A program made the position numbers and the translations under genes. Positions 44,264 through 54,137 of a DNA stretch of 64,000 bases are shown piece by piece. The notes under the pieces were generated by a model. It was not told the origin of the DNA. It worked only from the letters and a program-made list of their open reading frames with translations, and ran no database searches. This DNA comes from Paenibacillus aceris (lineage in GTDB: Bacteria > Bacillota > Bacilli > Paenibacillales > NBRC-103111): assembly GCF_017874035.1 (NCBI RefSeq), contig NZ_JAGGKV010000014.1:62001-126000 (forward strand), written 5' to 3'. The stretch's first letter is position 1; the number at the start of each line of letters is the position of its first letter.

Positions 44264-47200
44264 TTATTGCAGAATTTTTTGCGCCATGATAGCCAAGTCT
44301 ACGATGTCTACTTTATTATCATTATTCAAATCTGCTTTTTTGTATTTTGCCCAATCCGCGTCCGCCGATGACTTCCCATAAGCTGCAGACACAATACCAA
44401 GGTCCGCGATGGAATATTTACCGTCACCATTCATATCTCCCGGACTGATCGTAATGACAGAATCCAAGAAGTTGTTTAAGGCTGCGTTCAGCGCAAGGAT
44501 GGCTTGCTCCACTTCACCTTGTGTCGACGAAGCGTTATCCGCCACGACTTTGGCATCGCTAATCGCTGCCCAAAGCGCAGCTTTGGAACCGGCAGGGTAT
44601 TGACCTGCGTTTGTGCCTTCGCTGGCGTTTTGATGTTTCTCTTGAGCCTGGGCAATCAAATTGTTCAAGGCAGTTTTGTCAACGATGGTTGCGATTTGCA
44701 AGCTGTGGACCACACTTTCGAGCTGTGTTTCCACCCCAGCCGCATCAGCCAAAATAGCTTTGGCCAAGGTAATGTTTGTGCTGCTCGGTTGTGCTATTGA
44801 TTTTGCTTTCCACTTTAGCTTCAGCACTTGGTCATTGATATTCCCTGCTCCCAAATTGACCATAATGAAGCGGATTTGCCCAGGAGTTTGGGCTTGATCT
44901 ACGATCTTGATGTCTTCCTTCAGCTCTTCCACACCTGCATACTCCACTTGGCTAGGATCATAAGTAACGGTCAAATCCTCGGCGTACACACGCTCGGTAA
45001 CGCTTGTGAATCCTAGGTTAAGATCAAAGCGCTCATTCGCATGAACAGCCGTCGGCCCCGTCAAGGTTGCAGCTGCAGGAGTAGTTGGCTCTGTCGCTGC
45101 TGCCTGCAACGGTCGGACGACAATGTAATCCAACTCGTAAAATCCAGTGCCTTTCATGAAAGTGATCGCGTTGGAGCCCTTGTTCAATTCCATTTTTATC
45201 GGGACTGCCATGAATCGTCCCCAATTTTGAGTTCCTTGCAGCTTCATCGATTGTTCTTTGCCATTCACAATTATTTTACTTGTCGCTGCTGTAAAATCGC
45301 TGCCATTGGCAAACCACACATCAACATCATACGTACCTGCTGCGGGAACCTTAACATCACCAAACTTAACGTAGCTATCCGCGTAGTCAATTTCACCGAC
45401 ATAGCTGTTACCGGAAGCATGGTTGTTGTTTGTATTCACTTTCGCTTTGAACAACTCGGCCTGTTCTGCCTCATACTTGATGGACGCGACGGAATCGGCA
45501 TTCTCGGTCACTTCTGGGAAATAGCTGACTCGCAAGTTCTCCGCTCCGTATGGAACCAGGGTAATTTTCTCCGTCGGTTCCGAAGAGAGCAGTGGTCCGA
45601 TTGGCGGTTCCGACGCTTCCACATTATTAGCTGATTTGCCCCATGACGGTATTTTCTTCGCTTTCGCAATCAGCTTAATCGGGCTCGTTGCCTGAATGAA
45701 TGGATTCTCTGGCATCGGTCCCTGAACAACCTCAATGGAATCTTCCGGATGGTCACGGTCAATCAACAGCCCGTAATTCCATGGCGTTTTGGACAGCACA
45801 CGGAACTGGCTGAAGCCAAGCGCTCCGGCATTAAATCCTGGTACCGCAGCAATTGGATTCGATTGCACCTGCCAATTTTCTTCCACTTGAAGCGAGAACA
45901 CGAGCGGACCGCGTTCAATACCGACGGAGTTGTTCACCCATGTCGATGTTTTCAGCTTCATTGGCACCGTCAGAACGACACGATCTCCAGCAGCCCATGT
46001 TCTGTCAATCGTTACGTATTCTCCAGCTTTCACAGCAGGCTGCACTTGGCCATTCACGGTAACGGTCGGTTGATCCGCCCATGCAGGAATTCTTAACTTG
46101 AGCGGAAAGCTTACGGATTCCGAAGTGTTCACTTCAAACCCGATTTGATCTTCGAACGGGTAATTCGTTGTTTCTTCCACGGATACATTCGCGTTCTTAA
46201 TTTTTGTCGATACGCGGCTCGGTCCATACGCGATAACACCGAGACCGCCGTCTTGCGTTGCCGCCCACATATTTTTCACAAAATACGGCCAACCCATATG
46301 CATGTTAAAACGGCAGCAAGGGAAGCCGGAAGTAGGTGAAGGCATCATCCCATTATCATAGTTCTGTTTGAAGCCATGATCGGCGAGATTGCTCTCTACC
46401 TGATTAGGCAAAGAATAGTACTGATGAAGCTTCAAATCCTTATCCATCGCGCCTGGCAATGAATTGAAAGCAATTTTCTCCAGCGCGTCCCCAATGTGCG
46501 GATCTCCTAGAATCATCGCCGCTTCTTCATTACTCTGCATCCGTTCGGTAATCGCACAGAGCTCTACTCCCTGCGTGGAAGCGATACCGGCCAGCATCTC
46601 CGTGCCTGAAGGCATTCCCGTAATTTGCGTATGCTTGGTCAAATTGTTAACGCCAGCTTGGAACGCATCACGGTCTTTAGCATCATGCGATCTTTGATAG
46701 TAGATCGCCGGCATTTTAATCGCCTCATTCACATTCACGGAATGCGTCGGTTGGAAGTCATTGCCGAAATTTTGGAAACCATCATTCGCGAAAGTATCCG
46801 TGATGGGATACCCCTGTCCAGCAAGTGTATCCGCCAATTGCAACAAGAACGCGTCATCTGTGCGGTTATACAGCCAAAGTACTGTATCAATGTTGTCGCC
46901 TACACGTACTTTACCCCAATCCCTTAAGGGCCTAGCCGGCAATTGAGCAGCTTGATAATGGAAATAGTTCGTCATAAAAGGAAGTACACGTGCATCATTC
47001 GTAGCCTCATAATAATCCTTCATGACATAAAGCGCGACCATGCGAGGCCACCAATCATCACTGCTTTTAGGGCCAAAAGAACCATCAGCTTGTTGGCTGG
47101 CCAAAATGGCCTCAATCCATTTCTGGGACTTCGCAATTAAATTCGGGTCTTTCAACGTGTAAGCAAGAGGGACTAGGCCTTTCAAATAATAGACCGGACG

Positions 47201-48604
47201 TTCCCAATCTGAGTCAGACGCCGTTCCACCAAGCCAAGCAGCGTTCGTACTAAGCTCGCTGTACAAATCCTCTGCGTACCCGGTAGCCCCGTCGCGCTGA
47301 AGTTCAAGCTGCTTAAGCAGCCAGCCTTTTGCTTCAACCGAACCTAACGGCAGCGGTATAAACGGCGTTTGTACAAGCGGATCCTTGTTTGCTACCGGTG
47401 AAGTAAACTCTTTATCCGGCACGACATATTCGCTTGCGATTACATTATCGAAGCTTGGCTGTGCACGGTAACTTCTTAAACCGATTCCGCCTTTGGTATA
47501 CTTCTGCGCGCTGGCGTCGGTATAGGCGAGAACTGGCGTCTGAGAATCGTTAATATACACTTTAATATCATCCTGATAAGTAACTACTTTCATGTGATAG
47601 TAACGATTGGGATCGATCGTGTCAAAGACTTTGACTTGTTTCAGCGGAGTCCAGTTATTGTTCATACGGCCAAGGGTTACTTTACCGTCACCGCTTAAAC
47701 CTGCATAGTAGCCCTTCACATTATCAGCTCCAGGGGTAGCGCTTTGCGTTTTGAATAGCAAGCCCGCATCTCCCGTACCTGTATCGCTCGGCAGTTTAAT
47801 ATCACTTTCCAGCGTCATATCCTGGAACTCCGCATTTTGGGCAATCATTTTGTAACCGTCACCTTTGTTTACCGATATGGCTCCCGATTGCAGCTTCCAG
47901 CTTCCATCGATCAAATTCCATTGATCAATCACTTGGGGAGCCGGCGTATCAAAGTTATCCGATAACAACGTGTCACCCCCTACCGATTTCACAATAATAT
48001 TGTCGTACGACGGCAAAGAATTATACATCCTAACGCCAACGTTGCCTTGCGTATATGTACTATCCGTCTGCTGCAAAACTAACACATCGTTCACATATAC
48101 ATCGATCTGACTGCCTACCGCAGAAACCTTCAAATGATAGTCTGTATTCGGGTTAATCGTTACAGCTGCCCGCTTCAGTTCCGTCCAATTGTTGTTCATA
48201 CGGCCGAGCATGACAGCTCCGGATCCGGTAGCGCTAAGCCCCGCATAGTAGCCTCGCACATTGTCGGCGCCTGGTGTTGCACTTACTGTCCTGAATAACA
48301 ACCCGGCGTCTCCGTTGCGATCCGCCACACGTATATCAGACTCCAATGTGAAGTCGCTCAAGTCATCCTTGTTTGAGATCGCCTTATAGCCTTGACCTTT
48401 CGTTACCGAAAGTCGGCCGGAGTCAATGGACCACGGGCCTTCGATGGCAGTCCACGTATCGTTAATCTTCATTTTATCGAAATGATCTGCAAAATAGCCG
48501 GGTATTTTTTCCGCTTCCGCTGCTTGCACCGGATAGGGAGAAAGCATCGTCATATATAATGCAAAAATAAGCAGTTGGACAATTGCCGTTTTTCCTTTAA
48601 ACAC
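44264..48604 (-). CDS. secreted GH127-type beta-L-arabinofuranosidase with CBM, cohesin and dockerin
   Basis: A 1446-residue secreted enzyme. Order: signal peptide (1-28, ending VQA); two similar laminin-G/concanavalin-like domains (about 37-210 and 213-390); a GH127 (DUF1680) barrel with its beta-domain (about 405-1040); a CBM6/35-like module (about 1042-1165, opening YEAEQAELFKAK); a cohesin-like domain (about 1170-1297); a helical FIVAR-like module (about 1303-1380); and a dockerin (about 1386-1446) with two calcium loops, DMNGDGKYSIADL and DLNNDNKVDIVDL. The zinc/catalytic set of HypBA1 is kept: Glu681 and Cys683 (GVELCAI) and the pair Cys763-Cys764 (GFPCCRF). It should remove beta-linked L-arabinofuranose. 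The start is GTG with AGAGGTG before it. Carrying both a cohesin and a dockerin on one enzyme is unusual. Confidence 0.88.
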   Translation of the reverse strand: MFKGKTAIVQLLIFALYMTMLSPYPVQAAEAEKIPGYFADHFDKMKINDTWTAIEGPWSIDSGRLSVTKGQGYKAISNKDDLSDFTLESDIRVADRNGDAGLLFRTVSATPGADNVRGYYAGLSATGSGAVMLGRMNNNWTELKRAAVTINPNTDYHLKVSAVGSQIDVYVNDVLVLQQTDSTYTQGNVGVRMYNSLPSYDNIIVKSVGGDTLLSDNFDTPAPQVIDQWNLIDGSWKLQSGAISVNKGDGYKMIAQNAEFQDMTLESDIKLPSDTGTGDAGLLFKTQSATPGADNVKGYYAGLSGDGKVTLGRMNNNWTPLKQVKVFDTIDPNRYYHMKVVTYQDDIKVYINDSQTPVLAYTDASAQKYTKGGIGLRSYRAQPSFDNVIASEYVVPDKEFTSPVANKDPLVQTPFIPLPLGSVEAKGWLLKQLELQRDGATGYAEDLYSELSTNAAWLGGTASDSDWERPVYYLKGLVPLAYTLKDPNLIAKSQKWIEAILASQQADGSFGPKSSDDWWPRMVALYVMKDYYEATNDARVLPFMTNYFHYQAAQLPARPLRDWGKVRVGDNIDTVLWLYNRTDDAFLLQLADTLAGQGYPITDTFANDGFQNFGNDFQPTHSVNVNEAIKMPAIYYQRSHDAKDRDAFQAGVNNLTKHTQITGMPSGTEMLAGIASTQGVELCAITERMQSNEEAAMILGDPHIGDALEKIAFNSLPGAMDKDLKLHQYYSLPNQVESNLADHGFKQNYDNGMMPSPTSGFPCCRFNMHMGWPYFVKNMWAATQDGGLGVIAYGPSRVSTKIKNANVSVEETTNYPFEDQIGFEVNTSESVSFPLKLRIPAWADQPTVTVNGQVQPAVKAGEYVTIDRTWAAGDRVVLTVPMKLKTSTWVNNSVGIERGPLVFSLQVEENWQVQSNPIAAVPGFNAGALGFSQFRVLSKTPWNYGLLIDRDHPEDSIEVVQGPMPENPFIQATSPIKLIAKAKKIPSWGKSANNVEASEPPIGPLLSSEPTEKITLVPYGAENLRVSYFPEVTENADSVASIKYEAEQAELFKAKVNTNNNHASGNSYVGEIDYADSYVKFGDVKVPAAGTYDVDVWFANGSDFTAATSKIIVNGKEQSMKLQGTQNWGRFMAVPIKMELNKGSNAITFMKGTGFYELDYIVVRPLQAAATEPTTPAAATLTGPTAVHANERFDLNLGFTSVTERVYAEDLTVTYDPSQVEYAGVEELKEDIKIVDQAQTPGQIRFIMVNLGAGNINDQVLKLKWKAKSIAQPSSTNITLAKAILADAAGVETQLESVVHSLQIATIVDKTALNNLIAQAQEKHQNASEGTNAGQYPAGSKAALWAAISDAKVVADNASSTQGEVEQAILALNAALNNFLDSVITISPGDMNGDGKYSIADLGIVSAAYGKSSADADWAKYKKADLNNDNKVDIVDLAIMAQKILQ

Positions 48605-48788
48605 AGGACACCTCTTTTCTTAAAATCAATCCATTCTTACCCAATCCTGACTTCTTGCTGCTCATAACAACCACTATGTTGATATATGTCGTCAGCCTTC
48701 AAGCTGTTTCCTCCCTTCTGCTCCAATATCTCTAAAGCTCTGTCTACAGCTTGCTTACAACGCTATAAACAGAGAATGTAGAAATCAT

Positions 48789-49382
48789 TCATGGTTCAGC
48801 AAGATGCCTAATCTTCTCGTCCAGTTCAAGCGGATCGACCATATGAAATGTATCCAACACATAGCCATTCTTGTCGATAAGAAAAACAGTGGGCAGCGCG
48901 TGAAGTTGATACAGATCAGCGGCATGTTTATGTTCATCCAACAGGATTGGATACGTGAGATTGTTCATCTTGACGAACTTTTCGATGTTTTCCGGTTTTT
49001 CTTCGGTCGACACATTAATACCAAGGAAATCAACCTGATTCTTGTACTGTGCGTACAGCTTTCTCAATGTAGCCACTTCAACCGAGCAGGCTTCACACCA
49101 ACTTGCCCAAAAATGAATCACAACGGGTTTTTCTCGTTTGCCCCCAATCGTATAATAAGACCCGTCCAATGCTTTTAATGTAAAAGAAGGCGCTTTCACA
49201 TCATTGGCTCCCGGCTTATCTCCCGAGCTAGCCAAATTCACGATGCTTTCCAGCTTATGGACATCCAATTTCTGCCCGTTGTCACCGGGATTGGGCTCTG
49301 TACTCTTGTGTGCGAGATGCAGGTAAAAAGGCAGGCAGCTTAGCAATAAAATGCCGACTAGCACACTAATCATCTTCTTCAT
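48789..49382 (-). CDS. TlpA/ResA-like membrane-anchored thioredoxin
   Basis: About 197 residues from the ATG at 49382, which has AGGGAGAGG before it; a frame reaching 49478 lacks a site. One N-terminal membrane helix (about 5-22) is an uncleaved anchor or signal. The thioredoxin domain starts near residue 60 (APSFTLKALDGSYYTI) and contains the active site WASWCEACS and the cis-proline segment ALPTVFLID. ResA-like proteins reduce disulphides outside the membrane, for example in cytochrome c assembly. It lies between the two large enzyme genes on the same strand, though with gaps near 200 bases and a terminator upstream, so co-transcription is doubtful. Confidence 0.87.
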   Translation of the reverse strand: MKKMISVLVGILLLSCLPFYLHLAHKSTEPNPGDNGQKLDVHKLESIVNLASSGDKPGANDVKAPSFTLKALDGSYYTIGGKREKPVVIHFWASWCEACSVEVATLRKLYAQYKNQVDFLGINVSTEEKPENIEKFVKMNNLTYPILLDEHKHAADLYQLHALPTVFLIDKNGYVLDTFHMVDPLELDEKIRHLAEP

Positions 49383-49542
49383 TCGAACCTCTCCCTGAAC
49401 TTTATTTATATTGATTATAGCTGCAATAATATAGTGCGTCTTTACGCTATTAGGCCAAACTTTGCGCGATTCTGACAAACATTCAGATAGGCACTCCTTT
49501 CACATAAAACTAGCTCGTTGGGAATCTGACCAGCCTTGAAAT

Positions 49543-49583
49543 AAAAAAATCCGCCCAACCCCGATACTTTTCGGGGCTGGGCG
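49543..49583 (-). terminator. terminator of the GH2-type enzyme gene
   Basis: CGCCCAACCCCGA (49552-49564) pairs with TCGGGGCTGGGCG (49571-49583) with one mismatch. Seven A on the plus strand (49543-49549) give the minus-strand T run, 16 bases beyond the stop. Confidence 0.85.
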
Positions 49584-49598
49584 AACTTTTAAAAGGGT

Positions 49599-52500
49599 CT
49601 ACTGCAAAATTTTCTGAGCCAAAGTTGCCAAGTCGACAAGGTCTACGCGACCATCTTTGTTCAGATCTGCTTGTTTGTACTTCTCCCAATCTGTATCAGC
49701 GGATGTTTTGCCATAAGCGGCTGCAACAATCGCCAAGTCACCGATCGAGTATTTACCGTCGCCATTCGTGTCGCCAGGAATTCCGGTAACAACCGATTGA
49801 ATAAACGTTTGCAGCGCCTCATTCAGCTCAGCAACCGCCTGCATAACTTGAGCATTAGTCGCATTTGCGTTGTTAGCAACAAGGCTTGCTTTGTCGATAG
49901 CGGCTTGCAGCGCTGCTTTGGAACCTGCCGGATACTGACCAACAGAAGTACCTTCTGAAGAAGCGTCATGCTTGCTTTGAGCTTCCTCGATGAGTGTATT
50001 CAGAGCAGTTTTATCCACATTTGCAAGAATGCGAATGCTTTGAGTGGCTCCGTCAACTTCGGATTCTGTTCCCTCTCCGGTTGCCAGAACGAGATTGGAG
50101 AGCCTGATCGTACTGGTTACATCTTCTCCAGTAGCCTTTGCTTTCCAATGGAGCTTCAGCAAATCACCGTTTATACTTGTACCGTTCACATTCGCCGTAA
50201 TGAAGCGGACGCTACCTGACTCCACTTTCTTGTCAACGATGATCAAGCCGTCTTTTAAGCTGTCTGCTGAAACGAATTCAAGTTGATTCGCGTCATAAGT
50301 CACGCTCAAATCTTCTGCGTATACATTTTGAGTAACATTGTTCAAGCCTAGTGTCGAATCAAACGGTTGCCCGCTTGAGACCGTTGCCGGTCCGGTTAAC
50401 GACGCCGCCGGATCATTGACAACAGGGCCTACGGAGAAATAATCAAACTGCGCCGGGATCGATGTCCCATCCGTTGCGGAGAACGCATAGAACCCGACTT
50501 TCGGATTCGTTAATTGCACCGTAACCGGATCTGCGGCTTGGATCCAGCTAGAACCGTCCCAATAGTAGGTCGTGTAAACGTTGCCAACCTTGCGGATTTG
50601 CAAGTAGGACGTATCAAAACCAGGATGCAGCGCCATATGACCCGCTTTGGTGTATGTGGCATTTTTCTCAAAAGCCGATTCTAAGGATTTACCGGTGGCA
50701 CCGTCCGTATCCCACACATGTCCAAACTTCACATAGTTATCTTCGTCCTGCCAGACAAGCAGTCCGGCCTGTTGGAAGTTTTTCCTTACCTGTGCGTTCA
50801 CTTTCGTTGTGATGACGAAATCGCCGCTTGGCGCATTTTGCAAAAACACATTTTTGATCGAATTCGAAGTCCCAAAGCTGTCGCCGGTCAGCGACTGAAT
50901 GGTCAATTTGCCGGGATTGGTCAATAAACTCCAGTTCGCATTATTTTGACGGTAAATGCTCCAATTGCTGTTTAACGTTGTGCTGTCGAAGTTATCTACC
51001 GTGGAACCCTTTGGAAGCGGATCGTGAACCCCGGCGAAGACGCTCTCTTTTTCAGCCGTTAGATTGTTCAGCGATTGCTGGTAATCGGCCGCCGTAGAAT
51101 GGCTGTCCGCAAGCACCTGCTTAGCCGCTTGGATGACGCCTTGGAAATGATCCACCACGCTTTGTGCATATTGACCCGCTTTATCGCCTACTCTCAGCTT
51201 GCTGAAAAGCTGCTCAGCAGCCCCAATGCCGCCGGATAAATCGTCCGCATTTACGGTGCCGATCAACTCGCGATGCGCTTTGGCAATCCGGTCGAAATCG
51301 AGTTTTTCCACCTTGCGGTCATAAGAAAGCAAACCGTTAATTTCATACTCAACATCGGTAATCTGCGTGTAAATAGCTGCGCTCAAGCCAGGGTTTGCTT
51401 TAAGATTTTTCAATTGGTTAATATAATCGATGTATTTATCCGTAATTTCTTTTTTACTTTTCATCTCTTGATACGAGAACACGAGCGGACTCCATTCATG
51501 TCCAGGCGTGTGCAGGCCAAGGCCTCCGTATTCGCCGAGAACAGCAGCACGTGTATCCGAGGGCTTCGGTGAGTTCGGAGACGGGTAAGCATGCATGTCG
51601 ACCAAGTCGCCTGCGCCGGAATCCTGCCAACCGCTGGCGTTATTGATTAGACGTGTCGGATCCAGGCTTTTCACATAATTAGTTGCGTCCTTGGTTTGCT
51701 GTCCGCCCCAATCGAATTCTCCCCAGCCTTCATTAAAGACCGTCCATTCAATGATGGATGGCACGCTGCGAAGCTGATCGACCATTTCTTTGTATTCCTT
51801 AAGCCATTGAGTTTTGGCAGCTTGGGTAATATCCGCGCCATGGTTGCCTTGACGATCCTCTAAGCTCGGCATATCCTGCCAAACGAGTACGCCTAGCTTA
51901 TCCGCCCAGTAGTACCAGCGAGCCGGCTCCACTTTAATATGTTTGCGTATTGTATTCATACCGATTCGTTTGACGGCTTGAATATCAAATTTCAAAGCAT
52001 CTTCGGTCGGCGCTGTGTAGATGCCATCCGGGTAAAAGCCTTGATCGAGCGGCCCCATCTGGAACACGAATTTGCCATTCAGCAGCGGTCTAGTAATGCC
52101 GTCTACTTTCCCTAGCTTAATCTCCCTCATTCCAAAATAGCTGTTGGCTTGATCAACAACTTGATCCCCATTTTTCAAACGAACTTGCAAATCGTACAAG
52201 AATGGATCATCCGGCGTCCAAAGTCTTGGATTCGGAACGGGAACTTGCAGCTCCGTACCGGCAGGCCCGCTGATTCTGCCTACCTCCTGGCCATCTTTCA
52301 AAGCAACGGCTTCTACTGTAAGATTGTTAGCAGCCCCGGCTGGAACCGTTAATTTTAAAGTTTGATTCGTCAGATCAGGCGTCATATCCAGCTTTTCAAT
52401 ATGCGCCTTAGCAACAGGCTCCATCCAAACCGTTTGCCAAATACCGGAGACAGACGTATACCAAATGCCTCCCAGCTTTTTCACCGTTTGCTTGCCGACG

Positions 52501-53840
52501 GCTTGATCTTCGCCATTATCGGTATTATCCAGTACATGAACGATCAGTTCATTATCGCCCGCTTTTAATTGATCGGTAATATCGAAACTGAACGAAGTGT
52601 AACCGCCTTTGTGCTCGCCAACCTGTACGCCATTGACGTACACCGTTGTCAAATAATCGGAAGCACCGAAATTCAACATGACGCGCTGCCCGCTCCAATC
52701 ACTCGGAACCGTAAAGGAACGCTTATACCACATAAGATTCTCAACGCGTTTAATGCCCGAAAGCACGGACTCTGCAGCAAAAGGAACAACGATTTTCTCC
52801 TTCAGTTTCTGCCCAGTCGGAAGCGCCTCCCCAGCTTTGGCGGACTGGAACTCCCATTCCCCGTTCAAGTTCTGCCACTTGTCGCGGACGAGCTGCGGCC
52901 TCGGATATTCAGGAAGCACATGCTCTTTATCCACTTGGCTTGCCCATGGCGTCGTAATCTGATAACTTGAATCGTTTTTCAGCATTTTTTCAAAAGCCTG
53001 GACGGTTCTTCCATCCTGATCCTGCAACCCCCCCTGCCCGTCATAACTTGCCTTAACTAACCAAACATCCTTAGAATACACCGGATATTGGAAGGTAACG
53101 ACGATGGTGCTGTTATCTCCTTGTTTGAGCGCTGCCGAAGCAATTGGCCAATTACTGCCCATTACATTGACATTGAAATGATTAACGAAATCTGCTGGAA
53201 GCGATTGCACAGGTTTATCCAGCTTTACTTCAGCTGTCGCCCCATCAACGGCCACGTTGCCCCCGTAGGAGAAACCGCTTGGCGGAGTGAAAGCTTCTGT
53301 CGGTACAGCTGATTTGGGTACGGACGGACTCGACCAACGCATATGAATATTCGAACCGCCATTATTTTCGAAGTATTCGACCTTGATCGCATACTTTTGT
53401 CCCGCAACCAACGGGATCGGTGCTGCCACCTGCTCTTTGTCCCAATCGTTCACCCAGTGATCAATGACAAGTTTATTGTCAATCCAGAGACGGAAGCCAT
53501 TATCTCCAATAATAGAGAACGTGTAATCTTCGGAAAATTGGGGCTCAATGTATCCGCTCCAACGTACATTCACATTATCCTGCTGCCCTGTTAAAATACC
53601 GAATGCTGGCTCCAAATTGCCGAAATCCAGATTCGGATCAAGAACGGTTGACTTTAACGTACCAAAGTTAAACTGTGGAGAACCCAGACTTGTATAGTAC
53701 TCTCCTTTTAAGCCGTGAACAACAGGATCGTTTACCGCCTCTGCTGCTTGTGCTTGCAAGGTCATCAACGGAGCCGTTGAGATCGATCCGAATGCACAGG
53801 CCGCGACCAGCAGCTTGCTTAACGTCTTCTTTAACTTCAT
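49599..53840 (-). CDS. secreted PA14-GH2 glycosidase with cohesin and dockerin
   Basis: A secreted enzyme of about 1413 residues. Order: signal peptide (1-33, ending LQAQA); PA14 domain (about 40-190, HGLKGEYY then GFRLWIDNKLVIDHW); a small beta domain; GH2 sandwich, immunoglobulin-like and TIM-barrel domains (about 290-860); a FIVAR-like helical module; a DUF1349/laminin-G-like domain (about 955-1150); a cohesin-like domain (about 1155-1280); a second FIVAR-like module; and a dockerin (about 1352-1413) with DTNGDGKYSIGDL and DLNKDGRVDLVDL. The GH2 acid/base is Glu704 (VFNEGWGE) and the nucleophile Glu770 (VLGEYGG). The sugar is uncertain: beta-galactosidase, glucuronidase and others share these motifs. 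A frame to 53912 exists, but the signal peptide starts at 53840 after AGGAGG. Confidence 0.87.
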   Translation of the reverse strand: MKLKKTLSKLLVAACAFGSISTAPLMTLQAQAAEAVNDPVVHGLKGEYYTSLGSPQFNFGTLKSTVLDPNLDFGNLEPAFGILTGQQDNVNVRWSGYIEPQFSEDYTFSIIGDNGFRLWIDNKLVIDHWVNDWDKEQVAAPIPLVAGQKYAIKVEYFENNGGSNIHMRWSSPSVPKSAVPTEAFTPPSGFSYGGNVAVDGATAEVKLDKPVQSLPADFVNHFNVNVMGSNWPIASAALKQGDNSTIVVTFQYPVYSKDVWLVKASYDGQGGLQDQDGRTVQAFEKMLKNDSSYQITTPWASQVDKEHVLPEYPRPQLVRDKWQNLNGEWEFQSAKAGEALPTGQKLKEKIVVPFAAESVLSGIKRVENLMWYKRSFTVPSDWSGQRVMLNFGASDYLTTVYVNGVQVGEHKGGYTSFSFDITDQLKAGDNELIVHVLDNTDNGEDQAVGKQTVKKLGGIWYTSVSGIWQTVWMEPVAKAHIEKLDMTPDLTNQTLKLTVPAGAANNLTVEAVALKDGQEVGRISGPAGTELQVPVPNPRLWTPDDPFLYDLQVRLKNGDQVVDQANSYFGMREIKLGKVDGITRPLLNGKFVFQMGPLDQGFYPDGIYTAPTEDALKFDIQAVKRIGMNTIRKHIKVEPARWYYWADKLGVLVWQDMPSLEDRQGNHGADITQAAKTQWLKEYKEMVDQLRSVPSIIEWTVFNEGWGEFDWGGQQTKDATNYVKSLDPTRLINNASGWQDSGAGDLVDMHAYPSPNSPKPSDTRAAVLGEYGGLGLHTPGHEWSPLVFSYQEMKSKKEITDKYIDYINQLKNLKANPGLSAAIYTQITDVEYEINGLLSYDRKVEKLDFDRIAKAHRELIGTVNADDLSGGIGAAEQLFSKLRVGDKAGQYAQSVVDHFQGVIQAAKQVLADSHSTAADYQQSLNNLTAEKESVFAGVHDPLPKGSTVDNFDSTTLNSNWSIYRQNNANWSLLTNPGKLTIQSLTGDSFGTSNSIKNVFLQNAPSGDFVITTKVNAQVRKNFQQAGLLVWQDEDNYVKFGHVWDTDGATGKSLESAFEKNATYTKAGHMALHPGFDTSYLQIRKVGNVYTTYYWDGSSWIQAADPVTVQLTNPKVGFYAFSATDGTSIPAQFDYFSVGPVVNDPAASLTGPATVSSGQPFDSTLGLNNVTQNVYAEDLSVTYDANQLEFVSADSLKDGLIIVDKKVESGSVRFITANVNGTSINGDLLKLHWKAKATGEDVTSTIRLSNLVLATGEGTESEVDGATQSIRILANVDKTALNTLIEEAQSKHDASSEGTSVGQYPAGSKAALQAAIDKASLVANNANATNAQVMQAVAELNEALQTFIQSVVTGIPGDTNGDGKYSIGDLAIVAAAYGKTSADTDWEKYKQADLNKDGRVDLVDLATLAQKILQ

Positions 53841-54137
53841 TCTTTTCCAGCCTCCTGATAACATAAATGTTGAATGGGTGAGAGCGTTGCTTAGCCTCTC
53901 TCTTTTACACATTAACTCCTTTCATCCTATTCATTGGAAGATTACAGATACATTATGTAACAACTTCGAGGGGAAGTATTTAAGCTAATCCGCCTTTTTA
54001 TACGTTTTTTTGCCTTTTCACTTTCGCGGAGTTAAACGCTTACAATTAATGCGAAAATAATCTTACAGGAAGATGAAAAAGGAGACAGCGCGATGGCATT
54101 TTCTACCGATCGAGCTTCTCCTGTCTCTTCCACCCAG

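Noticed and set aside
54060-54137. Possible hairpin GAGACAG/CTGTCTC after the GH2 promoter region
   Set aside because: The stem is only seven bases with a long loop and no T run. Too weak to call a terminator.
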